33,280 nucleotides of DNA from an uncultured Clostridia bacterium (GCA_944386475.1 CALXBH010000077.1:1-33280); one strand, 5' to 3'. Counted from the first letter of the stretch, positions 25,428-33,125 are shown. Numbers and translations are program-made. The notes: a model not told the origin generated them from the sequence alone.

Positions 25428-26671
25428 AAACAGTGTTGGAGTTAGGCCGGCTGGCCAAACAGGCTTCCCGTACGCTCAGCGTAGCGTCTACGGCGGAGAA
25501 AAACGCGGCGCTTATGGGCATTGCCCGGGCGCTCACCAGCCATACCGATGAGATTTTGGCGGAAAACGCGCGGGATATGCAGGCCGCGGCGGAAAACGGC
25601 ATGAGCAAGGCGATGCAGGACCGCCTGCGCCTGACTAAAGAGCGCATCCAGGGCATAGCCGACGGGGTGCTGCAGATCGTGGAATTAAGCGATCCCATTG
25701 GCGAGATCGAAAGCGGCGCGGTGCGGCCCAACGGGCTGGAGATTCAAAAGGTGCGGGTGCCTTTGGGCGTAATCGGGATCATCTTTGAAAGCCGCCCCAA
25801 CGTGACGGTGGACGCCGCCGCTTTGTGCCTGAAAGCGGGGAACGCGGTGATCCTGCGGGGAGGAAAGGAAGCTATCCATTCCAACATCGCCCTGTGCGCC
25901 GTGATGCAAAAGGCGATTCATGAGGCGGGACTTGATCCCAACTGCGTACAGCTGGTGGAGGACACATCCCGGGAGACCTCCGCCCAGATGATGAAATTAA
26001 ACGAGTATCTGGACGTTTTAATCCCTCGCGGAGGCGCGGGGCTGATTCAGGCGGTGGTGAACACCGCCACTGTCCCGGTGATCCAGACGGGCGTGGGAAA
26101 CTGCCATGTGTATGTGGACCGCTCGGCCGACCTTGCCATGGCGGCTAAAATCGTCAACAACGCCAAAACCAGCCGCCCCAGCGTCTGCAACGCGGAGGAG
26201 AGCCTGCTCTGCCACCGGGAGGTGGCGGAGGAATTCCTCCCCATGGTCAAAAAGCTTTTGGACGAAAGTAATGTAAAGCTGTTAGGCTGCCCTGAGACCA
26301 TCCGGATCTTGGGGGACAGCGTTTTGCCCGCCACCGACGAGGATTATGCCACCGAATTTTTGGACTATACCCTTTCGGTCAAGGTGGTAGACAGCCTGGA
26401 CGAAGCGGTGGCCCATATCGCCCGCTTCGGGACGGGGCATTCCGAAGCGATTATCACCAACGACTGGACGGCCGCCCGGCGGTTTGAACGGGAAGTGGAC
26501 GCCGCCGCCGTTTATGTCAACGCCTCCACCCGTTTTACCGACGGCGGCGAGTTCGGCTTTGGAGCGGAGATCGGCATCTCCACCCAAAAGCTCCACGCCA
26601 GAGGGCCTATGGGCCTTAAGGAGCTTACCTCCACCAAGTACATCGTACACGGCGACGGACAAATTCGGTAA
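25424..26671 (+). CDS. proA: Glutamate-5-semialdehyde dehydrogenase (gamma-glutamyl phosphate reductase)
   Basis: 415 aa aldehyde-dehydrogenase fold enzyme that reduces gamma-glutamyl phosphate with NADPH to glutamate semialdehyde, which cyclises towards proline. Signature segments are VPLGVIGIIFESRPNVTVDAA, LRGGKEAIHSN, VIQTGVGNCHVYVD and the catalytic cysteine in RPSVCNAEESLL (C255). ATG 25424 overlaps the proB stop and has AGGAGG at 7 nt. Pyrroline-5-carboxylate reductase (proC) is not nearby. Confidence 0.96.
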   Translation: MKTVLELGRLAKQASRTLSVASTAEKNAALMGIARALTSHTDEILAENARDMQAAAENGMSKAMQDRLRLTKERIQGIADGVLQIVELSDPIGEIESGAVRPNGLEIQKVRVPLGVIGIIFESRPNVTVDAAALCLKAGNAVILRGGKEAIHSNIALCAVMQKAIHEAGLDPNCVQLVEDTSRETSAQMMKLNEYLDVLIPRGGAGLIQAVVNTATVPVIQTGVGNCHVYVDRSADLAMAAKIVNNAKTSRPSVCNAEESLLCHREVAEEFLPMVKKLLDESNVKLLGCPETIRILGDSVLPATDEDYATEFLDYTLSVKVVDSLDEAVAHIARFGTGHSEAIITNDWTAARRFEREVDAAAVYVNASTRFTDGGEFGFGAEIGISTQKLHARGPMGLKELTSTKYIVHGDGQIR

Positions 26672-26688
26672 AGGGAGGTATTGCGGAC

Positions 26689-27675
26689 ATGGACAATCAG
26701 GAAAACAACCTGCCGGACGAAAATACAAAGCAGGCGGAGCCTCAGGAGGAAACCGCCGGAGCGGCCCCTGCCCCGCGGGGAAAAAAGCGGCGGCGCTTCA
26801 ATAAATCGGTGATTTTGGGAGCGGTAGTGCTGGTGTTTGCGGTGATCGGCGTGATCTCCACTGTGATCTTTTTGGGAAACAAAACCTATGATCTCATCGA
26901 CAACACCGCCCAGAAAGAGGAATTTGGGCAGTTTATCTATCCGTTGGTTATGCTGGATCCACCGCCCTTTGACAGCGTCGATAAGCTGGATGAGCGGACC
27001 CTGTTGACCGCGGCGATCTGGAACCTGCTTAAAAATGAGGATACCAGCAAATATCCTCAGGATGAATTCGGGTTTATCACCGTCCCCCAGACCGATGTGG
27101 ACTCCTACGCCGCCAAGCTGTTTGGCCAGGACGTAAAGGTCAATCACCAGTCGATCAGCGATTCGGAGTATACCTTTGATTACAGCCCGGATACCCAAAG
27201 CTATGTCATCCCTTCCACTCCCACCTTCCCGCCCTATACCCCCCGGGTGGAGAAAATCGAGCGGAGCGGGAGCACCTACCGGCTGACGGTGGACTACATC
27301 CCGGCCGGGGACGTTTGGAGTCAGGATCTGCGGGGAAAAAAATATGAGCCGGAGCCTGCCAAGACCCTTTATTATGATCTGGAACGAGTGGACGGCGGCT
27401 ATCGGATTACGGCGGTGCGAACCATCAACTCCGGTTCGGACGCCAGTTCGGCGGCAGAGGTATCCTCTCTGCCAGCAGAATCTTCGGACATCGTAAGCGA
27501 TGTGACGGATTCCTCCCTTCCTGCCGAAAGCGGCGTTTCCTCCGGTTTGACGGAGAGCGGCGTTGTCTCCGAGGAGATAGGCACTTCTTCCGGCGAGGCT
27601 TCCTCTCAGGCGGAGGATACCTCCCAGAGCAGCACCAGCTCGGAAAACGTTTCTTCGGCTTCCTCCGGACAATGA
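26689..27675 (+). CDS. Hypothetical single-pass membrane protein with Ser-rich C-terminal tail
   Basis: 328 aa, not recognised. It begins with an acidic/Pro-rich cytosolic stretch, then a basic patch RGKKRRRF (about 30-37) and one membrane segment (41-62), so the rest is expected outside. Residues 63-247 look like a globular domain. Residues 248-328 are Ser/Glu/Ala-rich low complexity, with the unit SSLPAES twice, resembling a flexible surface linker. There is no Cys lipobox. ATG 26689 follows GGGAGG at about 10 nt. It lies 17 bp after proA, so it is likely co-transcribed, and a terminator follows. The link with proline synthesis is unexplained. Confidence 0.7.
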   Translation: MDNQENNLPDENTKQAEPQEETAGAAPAPRGKKRRRFNKSVILGAVVLVFAVIGVISTVIFLGNKTYDLIDNTAQKEEFGQFIYPLVMLDPPPFDSVDKLDERTLLTAAIWNLLKNEDTSKYPQDEFGFITVPQTDVDSYAAKLFGQDVKVNHQSISDSEYTFDYSPDTQSYVIPSTPTFPPYTPRVEKIERSGSTYRLTVDYIPAGDVWSQDLRGKKYEPEPAKTLYYDLERVDGGYRITAVRTINSGSDASSAAEVSSLPAESSDIVSDVTDSSLPAESGVSSGLTESGVVSEEIGTSSGEASSQAEDTSQSSTSSENVSSASSGQ

Positions 27676-27698
27676 TAAGAGGATGCGATACACTTTAT

Positions 27699-27731
27699 CC
27701 CGGCCGCCATTTGGGCGGTCGGGATTCTTTT
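27699..27731 (+). terminator. Terminator after the proBA operon
   Basis: CCCGGCCGCC (27699-27708) pairs with GGCGGTCGGG (27714-27723, one G-U) and is followed by ATTCTTTTG. The following 27732-27887 is A/T-rich and I see no gene in it. Confidence 0.85.
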
Positions 27732-27887
27732 GTTACTATTCGCTATAATTTTTGTAAATTCTCTCTTGTGTGCGCATAAAATGAATAGAATAATTTAAAA
27801 CAGGACGATTGCGGATGAAAATAGAGTGTAATCTTGCAAAACGAAAAAATTTCCTCGATTATAGCGGTATTTCATGGATTTTTGTCT

Positions 27888-27916
27888 TTGAACTGGGACG
27901 CTGTCCGTGCTATATT
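27888..27916 (+). promoter_or_regulatory. Promoter of pheB-hom-thrB-lysC
   Basis: TTGAAC (27888-27893) and TATATT (27911-27916) are 17 bp apart, about 43 bp upstream of the pheB start. The leader is too short for a T-box or lysine riboswitch. Confidence 0.6.
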
Positions 27917-27958
27917 TGTATTCATGAGGAATACAGTTGTTTTTGGGAGGCGGACGTT

Positions 27959-28393
27959 TTGCAAGGGGAAGAAGAGTCGTTCATCCTGATTGACAAGCGG
28001 GTTGTCCCGGAGACCTACCTGAAAGTGCTGGAGGCCAAACGGCTTTTGCTTAAAGGAAAAGCGAAAAACTCCAGCGAAGCGTGCAAAATGGCGGGACTTT
28101 CCCGCAGCGCGTTTTATAAATACAAAGACTGTGTCCACAATTATGAGGATAAGGGTTCCCGGCGGATTATTACGCTGTACCTGTCTTTGTCCGACGAGCC
28201 GGGCGTGCTGTCCAGCGTTTTGTCCTGCCTGTCCCAGGCGGGGGCAAACGTGGTGACGGTCAACCAGAACATCCCCGCCCAGGGGGTGGCGGCGGTCACG
28301 GTGTCGGTGCGTATCCATCAAAAAAACAAGGCGGATGAACTGACCGAAAGCCTCTCCCAGCTGGAAGGGGTTATCGAAGCCCGCCGTATTTAA
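27959..28393 (+). CDS. pheB: UPF0735/PheB-type protein: helix-turn-helix-like segment plus ACT domain
   Basis: 144 aa. The N-terminal half has VPETYLKVLEAKRLLLKGKAKNSSEACKMAGLSRSAFYKYKD, where 37-57 looks like a helix-turn-helix. Residues 70-143 form an ACT domain (SLSDEPGVLSSVLSCLSQAGANVVTVNQN), the usual amino-acid-sensing module. B. subtilis PheB (UPF0735) is the relative I recognise. The PheB name comes from an old chorismate-mutase claim that is not supported by the fold. TTG 27959 has GGGAGG at 8 nt; the open frame upstream crosses the promoter. It leads the threonine operon, so an amino-acid-responsive regulatory role is inferred. Confidence 0.88.
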   Translation: MQGEEESFILIDKRVVPETYLKVLEAKRLLLKGKAKNSSEACKMAGLSRSAFYKYKDCVHNYEDKGSRRIITLYLSLSDEPGVLSSVLSCLSQAGANVVTVNQNIPAQGVAAVTVSVRIHQKNKADELTESLSQLEGVIEARRI

Positions 28394-28421
28394 AAGCTGA
28401 CGAAAGAAAGGATCACTTAAT

Positions 28422-29666
28422 ATGGCGAAAATTGCAGTATTGGGCCATGGGGTCGTAGGCTCCGGCGTGGTAGAGCTTTGCCACAAAAACCACGCAGGCA
28501 TCGTCAAAAAGGCCGGCCAGGAGGTAGAGGTCAAGCGGATTTTGGATCTGCGGGAGTTTCCCGACCTTCCTTACGCGGATAAGTTTACCAAAAACTACGA
28601 CGATATTTTAAACGACGATGAAATCAGTGTGGTTGTCGAGGTGATGGGTGGCTTAAATCCCGCTTATGAGTATGTGAAAGCGGCGCTTAACAAGAAAAAA
28701 AGCGTCGTCACCTCCAATAAAGAGCTGGTAGCCGCCAAAGGGGCGGAGCTTTTGGCGGTGGCCAAGGAAAACAACGTGAACTTTTTCTTTGAGGCCAGCG
28801 TGGGCGGCGGCATCCCCATCATCCGGCCCCTTCACCAGTGCCTGGCCGCCAACGAAATCAAGGAGATCGCCGGCATTTTAAACGGCACCACCAACTTCAT
28901 CCTCACCAAGATGATCCGGGAGCAGATGAGCTTTGAGGACGCCTTAAAGCTGGCCCAGCAGTTAGGCTATGCGGAGCGCAACCCCGCCGCCGACGTGGAG
29001 GGCGCGGACGCCTGCCGCAAAATCTGCATTTTGGCTTCATTAGCCTATGGAATGCATGTATATCCGGAAAACGTCTACACCGAGGGAATCACCAAAATCA
29101 CCCTGGAGGATGTGGCCTATGCGGATAGCTGGGGCGGCGTTATCAAGCTGATCGGCCGGGCCAAAGCGCTGGACGACGGCAAGCTGTTGGTGATGGTGCA
29201 CCCCGCTTTTATCTCCAGCGACAGCCAGCTGGCGGGCATCGACGATGTATTTAACGGCATCATGGTCCGGGGCGACGCTACCGGCGACGTGGTGTTTTAC
29301 GGAAAGGGCGCGGGCAAACTCCCCACCGCCAGCGCCGTGGTGGCGGATGTGATCGACGTGATCAAGGCCACCAAGACCAATCCCACCCTCACCTGGGTGG
29401 ACACCCATGAAAACGTGGTTGTGGATCATATGCAGACAAGCGTCGCCTTTTATATCCGCTGCGTGGCGGCGGACGGGGCGTTTGCGGAAAAACTCGCGGA
29501 GCAGTGCTTCGGTAAGGTGCAGATGCTCTCCCGCCCGGATATGCCCCGGGAGGAGATCGCTTTTGTCACTCCGGAGTTAAGCGAGCAGAAGGTTTATGAC
29601 TCCATCCAGTACTTAAAAGAAAACAACGTGGATGTGCTGTCGGCCATCCGTGTGTTGGACTATTAA
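28422..29666 (+). CDS. hom: Homoserine dehydrogenase
   Basis: 414 aa. Reduces aspartate-4-semialdehyde to homoserine with NAD(P)H, the branch towards threonine and methionine. Domains are an N-terminal Rossmann fold (VLGHGVVGSGVVE, 6-18), the catalytic domain with TSNKELVAAKG, EASVGGGIPIIRPL, GTTNFIL and GADACRKICILA, and a C-terminal ACT-like region from about 345 (SVAFYIRCVAADGAFAEKLAE). ATG 28422 follows AAAGGA at 9 nt. It lies 28 bp after pheB and 13 bp before thrB in one operon. The homoserine also feeds MetY after acetylation by an enzyme that is not in the window. Confidence 0.95.
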   Translation: MAKIAVLGHGVVGSGVVELCHKNHAGIVKKAGQEVEVKRILDLREFPDLPYADKFTKNYDDILNDDEISVVVEVMGGLNPAYEYVKAALNKKKSVVTSNKELVAAKGAELLAVAKENNVNFFFEASVGGGIPIIRPLHQCLAANEIKEIAGILNGTTNFILTKMIREQMSFEDALKLAQQLGYAERNPAADVEGADACRKICILASLAYGMHVYPENVYTEGITKITLEDVAYADSWGGVIKLIGRAKALDDGKLLVMVHPAFISSDSQLAGIDDVFNGIMVRGDATGDVVFYGKGAGKLPTASAVVADVIDVIKATKTNPTLTWVDTHENVVVDHMQTSVAFYIRCVAADGAFAEKLAEQCFGKVQMLSRPDMPREEIAFVTPELSEQKVYDSIQYLKENNVDVLSAIRVLDY

Positions 29667-29679
29667 GCGGGGAGCGCGG

Positions 29680-30573
29680 ATGATGATTACTTTGCAGATT
29701 CCGGCGACCTCCGCCAACCTGGGAGCGGGCTTTGACTCTCTGGGGCTGGCGCTTAGCATGTATAACCAGGTGGAGATGGAAGAATACGACGGGATATCCA
29801 TCCAGTCCACGGACGATGTGGCGGTGCCCCAGGATGAAACCAACCTCATCTACACCTCCGCCAAGCGGATTTACGACCTTTGCGGCAAGCCGTTTAAGGG
29901 CCTTAAAATCGTGCAGACCAACCGCATCCCCATGACCAGGGGATTAGGCTCCAGCTCCGCCTGTATCATTGCGGGGATTCTGGGCGCCAACCACATGCTG
30001 GGAAATCCCTTTACCCCAGACGATCTGGTCAACATGGCGGCCTATATAGAAGGCCATCCGGACAACACCACTCCTGCTTTGATGGGAGGGATCGTCACGG
30101 CGGTGTTTGACACCCAGAAGGTATACTGGGTCAAACAGGAGGTGGACAGCCACCTGAAATTCGTGGCGATGATTCCGGATTTTGAGCTGAGCACCGAGCT
30201 CGCCCGCAAGCGGCTCCCCGCCCAGGTGAGCCATAAGGACGCGGTGTTTAACCTCTCCCGGGCGGCGCTGTTTTCCGCGTCGCTTTTGTCCGGCAAGTAT
30301 GAAAACTTAAAGGTGGCTACCTGTGACCGGCTGCATCAGCCCTACCGCAAGGATTTAATCAAGGGCTATGCCGACGTGGTTCAAGCCGCCTACCGGCTGG
30401 ACGCCTACGGCGTGTATATCAGCGGCGCCGGCCCCACCATCATGGCGATTGTGGATGAAAAAAACACCCTGTTTCCTTTGCAGATCAGGCACCAGCTGGA
30501 CGCCTTGGGCCTGCAAGGATGGCGGGTGGAGGAAATGCATATCGACAACCAGGGCGCCCGGGTGATGGAATAG
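29680..30573 (+). CDS. thrB: Homoserine kinase
   Basis: 297 aa GHMP-family kinase that phosphorylates homoserine with ATP, giving the substrate of threonine synthase. The N-terminal PATSANLGAGFDSLGLAL, the glycine/serine-rich ATP loop TRGLGSSSACIIAGIL (86-101), EGHPDNTTPALMGG and the C-terminal SGAGPTIMAI are diagnostic. Two ATGs adjoin; 29680 or 29683 fits the GGGGAG at 29669-29674. It lies 13 bp after hom. Threonine synthase (thrC) is not in the window. A stem-loop at 30593-30609 follows before lysC. Confidence 0.94.
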   Translation: MMITLQIPATSANLGAGFDSLGLALSMYNQVEMEEYDGISIQSTDDVAVPQDETNLIYTSAKRIYDLCGKPFKGLKIVQTNRIPMTRGLGSSSACIIAGILGANHMLGNPFTPDDLVNMAAYIEGHPDNTTPALMGGIVTAVFDTQKVYWVKQEVDSHLKFVAMIPDFELSTELARKRLPAQVSHKDAVFNLSRAALFSASLLSGKYENLKVATCDRLHQPYRKDLIKGYADVVQAAYRLDAYGVYISGAGPTIMAIVDEKNTLFPLQIRHQLDALGLQGWRVEEMHIDNQGARVME

Positions 30574-30592
30574 TTTATTAAAAAGCAGTACC

Positions 30593-30609
30593 GCAGAGGG
30601 GGCCTCTGC
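30593..30609 (+). other. Intergenic stem-loop between thrB and lysC
   Basis: GCAGAGG (30593-30599) pairs perfectly with CCTCTGC (30603-30609) around GGG. CTTAAAAT follows instead of a T run. Partial termination or mRNA processing is possible. The 74-bp gap cannot hold a lysine riboswitch. Confidence 0.5.
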
Positions 30610-30647
30610 CTTAAAATATCAGCCTTTAAGAAAGGAACGATGAGCAA

Positions 30648-31853
30648 GTGGGTTTGATTGTGCAGAAATTCGGAGGGACGTCGGTAGCCAATACCGAGCG
30701 CCTGTTTCATGTGGCGGATATTGTGACGCGCACCTATGACCAGGGAAATAACGTGGTGGTCGTCGTCTCCGCCCAGGGGGATACCACAGACGATCTGATC
30801 GCCAAGGCGGCGGAAGTCAATCCCCATCCTTCCAAGCGGGAGATGGACACCCTTTTGTCCACAGGCGAGCTGATTTCCAGCTCTCTTTTGGCCATGGCCA
30901 TTGAGGGGAAGGGGTATCCTGTTGTGTCGTTAAGCGGACGGCAGGCAGGGTTTTACACCAACTCCAACCACGGAAACGCCCGTATTCACAAGATTTTTGA
31001 CGAGCGGCTGAAAAAAGAGCTGGATAAACGCAACATCGTGGTAGTGGCGGGATTCCAGGGCCTTAACAAATACGATGATATCACCACTCTGGGCCGGGGC
31101 GGCTCGGATACCAGCGCGGTGGCGCTGGCAGCCACCCTTCATGCGGATCTGTGCCAGATCTACACCGACGTGGACGGGGTGTACACGGCGGATCCGCGCA
31201 TTGTGAAAAATGCGAAAAAGCTCGATGAGATCACCTATGACGAGATGCTGGAGCTGGCGTCTTTGGGCGCGCAGGTGCTGCATAACCGCTCGGTGGAAAT
31301 GGCGAAAAAATACAATGTCAAAATGGAAGTTTTGTCCAGCCTGGAGGATAAGCCCGGCACGAAGGTTAAGGAGGTAGTCAAGATGGAGAAAATGTTGATT
31401 AAAGGTGTTGCACGGGACAACAATGTTTGCCGGGTATCGGTGATCGGTTTGCCGGATAAGCCGGGTATTGCGTTCCGGATTTTTGCGCTGATGGCGAAAA
31501 AGAACATTAACGTGGATATTATCCTGCAGTCCATTGGACGGGAAAACACCAAGGACATCAGCTTCACCTGCCCCTGCGAGCAGATGGACACCGCGCTGGA
31601 GGTGCTCAACGGCGAACTGGAGAGCCTGGGCGCCGAAAAGGTAGAGGTAAACGACAACGTTTCCAAAGTGTCCATTGTAGGCGCGGGCATGCAGTCCAAT
31701 CCCGGCGTGGCGGCCACCATGTTCGAGGCTCTGTTTGACGCGGGCATCAATATCCAGATGATCTCCACCAGTGAGATCAAGATCTCGGTGCTCATCGACC
31801 GCAAGGACAGCGAGCGGGCGATGAACGTCATCCACGACGCCTTTGAAGTGTAA
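30648..31853 (+). CDS. lysC: Aspartate kinase, alpha subunit with two ACT domains
   Basis: 401 aa. Phosphorylates aspartate, the entry to lysine, threonine and methionine synthesis. The kinase domain (about 1-245) has IVQKFGGTSVAN at the start, VSAQGDTTDDLI and TLGRGGSDTSAVALAA. Two ACT modules form about 260-401 (VIGLPDKPGIAFRIFALMA and VGAGMQSNPGVAATMFEALFDAGINIQMISTSEIKIS). The latter is the usual lysine/threonine feedback site. The GTG 30648 start has AAAGGA about 11 nt upstream; the nearby ATG at 30639 is out of frame. An internal translation start lies at 31383 (see separate entry). Last gene of the threonine operon, so it may serve this branch. Confidence 0.93.
   Translation: MGLIVQKFGGTSVANTERLFHVADIVTRTYDQGNNVVVVVSAQGDTTDDLIAKAAEVNPHPSKREMDTLLSTGELISSSLLAMAIEGKGYPVVSLSGRQAGFYTNSNHGNARIHKIFDERLKKELDKRNIVVVAGFQGLNKYDDITTLGRGGSDTSAVALAATLHADLCQIYTDVDGVYTADPRIVKNAKKLDEITYDEMLELASLGAQVLHNRSVEMAKKYNVKMEVLSSLEDKPGTKVKEVVKMEKMLIKGVARDNNVCRVSVIGLPDKPGIAFRIFALMAKKNINVDIILQSIGRENTKDISFTCPCEQMDTALEVLNGELESLGAEKVEVNDNVSKVSIVGAGMQSNPGVAATMFEALFDAGINIQMISTSEIKISVLIDRKDSERAMNVIHDAFEV
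31383..31853 (+). CDS. Aspartate kinase beta subunit from an in-phase internal start
   Basis: Inside lysC, AAGGAGG (31368-31374) is followed after 8 nt by ATG 31383, in the lysC frame. It would give a 156-aa protein holding just the two ACT domains, beginning MEKMLIKG. Established precedent: B. subtilis aspartokinase II and the Corynebacterium enzyme make an alpha2-beta2 complex from the same arrangement. The spacing and quality of this site are better than those of the main GTG start. The site is seen directly; actual production is inferred. Confidence 0.65.
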   Translation: MEKMLIKGVARDNNVCRVSVIGLPDKPGIAFRIFALMAKKNINVDIILQSIGRENTKDISFTCPCEQMDTALEVLNGELESLGAEKVEVNDNVSKVSIVGAGMQSNPGVAATMFEALFDAGINIQMISTSEIKISVLIDRKDSERAMNVIHDAFEV

Positions 31854-31922
31854 TTAACGGAGTATAAAAAACTTTCCCGGCCATTTAATAGTAAAGCGAC
31901 CAAAGAAAATTAGACAATATTT

Positions 31923-32145
31923 TTAAATAAAAATTGTCCAAGCAACTAAAAGGGCTTGTTGTCTGTAAATGGCAGGCGGCAAGCCCTTTCGCTTTGCTTG
32001 ATACGGCAGATTATTGTGATAGTCCAGATAGTCGTTCATCTCTTGTCTGACGTTACCCCATGGACTGGAACTTTTGCAGGCAGAGCAGTACGCTTTTGAA
32101 CATCCGCTGGTACTGTTTGTGCTGATATTGCGAACTTTTTGACAT
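31923..32145 (-). pseudogene. Transposase remnant of an IS3-family element
   Basis: From 32051 down to the TAA at 31923 the minus strand encodes VRQEMNDYLDYHNN followed by PYQAKRKGLPPAIYRQQ. This matches the C-terminal end of IS3 OrfB proteins (YI-YYN...R-Q...L-G--P-EYR). An ATG at 32145 after GGGGGG starts a separate 30-codon piece, MSKSSQYQHKQYQRM..., ended by TAA at 32053-32055. The DDE core is missing between them, so the product cannot be active. Confidence 0.6.
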
Positions 32146-32151
32146 AATTAA

Positions 32152-32200
32152 TCCCCCCATTTGTTCGACAGCAGATAATACTGTCTAACAAATGGGGGGA
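32152..32200. repeat. Large subterminal inverted repeat in the IS relic
   Basis: A 20-bp stem with one mismatch pairs 32152-32171 with 32181-32200 around CAGATAATA, with C6/G6 at the base. It lies just inside one IS end, where such hairpins are known to limit read-through into transposase genes. It may now influence RNA ends of lysC or the SGNH gene, which lack other terminators. Confidence 0.6.
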
Positions 32201-32238
32201 TGTTCATTTTAGCAGTTGGCGGGGAGCGCTATAGAAAT

Positions 32239-33036
32239 TTATTCTTCTACTGCATGGGTGAGGACCTGTTCGATGACCACTTCGTAACCGTCCGTGTTGT
32301 AATGAAGCCCGTCGCCCGAATCATACTGGGAGTCCATGTCCCCGTCTTCATCTTTTAAAGCGGAGGCCGAATCCAGATAGTAAAGCCCTCGGTCTTCCGC
32401 CATCTGAAGCAGCAGCTCATTATAAGCATCGATCTTCTCGTTGGAAACGCCGCCGTCGCTGCGCTCCCAATAGGAGGAGACCGGAAGGATCGACTCCACA
32501 ATGATCGTAGTGTCCGGGGAGACGTATTCGATCTGATCCAGCAGCGCTTCGTAATCGCTGATAAATTGTTCTTCACTAAGCCAGGCAATGCCGTTGATGC
32601 CAAAGTTGATGACAATGCGCTCGGGCTGTAATTCCTCTATCGCTTCGGGGATGGTTTTAAGCCGCCCCGAGCCGGTGTCAATCGCCCGCTGGGTAGTGGC
32701 GGAGGAATGGCACATACCGTCCACAGCCACAATGTTGTCCTCATCGATTTCCCCGGTGGCCTTTAACCCATTGGTGCGGGAATCCCCCACAAAAACAGTG
32801 TCTGCCAGATAACTGTCTCCGGCGCGGGGAGTAGTGGACAAAAGGGTTACCTGTTCTCCCTCCTGCTGGCCGCCGGTACCGCCCCCAAAGGGAAGGCCGA
32901 TGTTTTGCGCCACGCCCAGCAAGGGCTCCCGGAATAAAAAGACAAGGCCGCCGCCGACCAAAAGGGTGATGCAAAGAGATAACACAAACGAAAGAGCGCC
33001 TGAAGATTCCTTTTTGACTTTCTTTTTCGCTTTCAA
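32239..33036 (-). CDS. Membrane-anchored SGNH/GDSL-type esterase
   Basis: 265 aa. A basic start (KAKKKVKKE) and one membrane segment (about 13-36) place the catalytic domain outside the cell. SGNH blocks are visible: VFVGDSRTNG (Ser86), NFGING (Asn148, block III) and SGDGLHYNTDG (Asp242, His245). Relatives remove acyl groups from cell-wall or exopolysaccharide sugars; the substrate here is unknown. The start is TTG 33036 with GGAAAGG about 11 nt upstream; a nearer ATG is out of frame. It is monocistronic with its own promoter. Its 3' end abuts the IS relic and no dedicated terminator is seen. Confidence 0.82.
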   Translation of the reverse strand: MKAKKKVKKESSGALSFVLSLCITLLVGGGLVFLFREPLLGVAQNIGLPFGGGTGGQQEGEQVTLLSTTPRAGDSYLADTVFVGDSRTNGLKATGEIDEDNIVAVDGMCHSSATTQRAIDTGSGRLKTIPEAIEELQPERIVINFGINGIAWLSEEQFISDYEALLDQIEYVSPDTTIIVESILPVSSYWERSDGGVSNEKIDAYNELLLQMAEDRGLYYLDSASALKDEDGDMDSQYDSGDGLHYNTDGYEVVIEQVLTHAVEE

Positions 33037-33096
33037 ATTCGATCATGCCTTTCCAGCCGTCGTAAAAAGTCGCGTTTATTGGCACGCGCATTATTA

Positions 33097-33125
33097 TTTA
33101 TAGCATATTTTATCGAAAAATGCAA
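33097..33125 (-). promoter_or_regulatory. Promoter of the SGNH gene
   Basis: On the minus strand, TTGCAT (33125-33120) and TATAAA (33102-33097) are 17 bp apart. A leader of about 55 nt follows. Confidence 0.55.

Larger units (their letters stand above)
31892..32206 (-). mobile_element. Internally deleted IS3-family insertion sequence (relic)
   Basis: The right outer end (minus-strand view) reads TGAACATCCCCCC...TTAGACAGTATT, like an IS3-family left inverted repeat. The opposite end at 31892-31916 shares TTAGACA-n-TATT and about half of the 25 terminal bases. Between them is a transposase C-terminal fragment. The whole is about 315 bp against roughly 1.2-1.5 kb for an intact element, so most of the catalytic gene is gone. 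No clear target duplication was found. Confidence 0.6.

Noticed and set aside
26512-27693. 393-codon open frame on the minus strand over proA and the Ser-rich protein gene
   Set aside because: Its translation is low-complexity, matches no family I know and mirrors the strong codon bias of the genes on the other strand.
27809-27958. 50-codon N-terminal extension of pheB
   Set aside because: It spans the TTGAAC/TATATT promoter, lacks family similarity, and a well-placed GGGAGG precedes the TTG at 27959.
30574-30647. Lysine riboswitch or T-box between thrB and lysC
   Set aside because: The gap is only 74 bp with one simple 7-bp hairpin; both RNA classes are much larger.
30930-31835. 301-codon minus-strand frame opposite lysC
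   Set aside because: Shadow of a conserved kinase gene, no recognisable domain or start signal.
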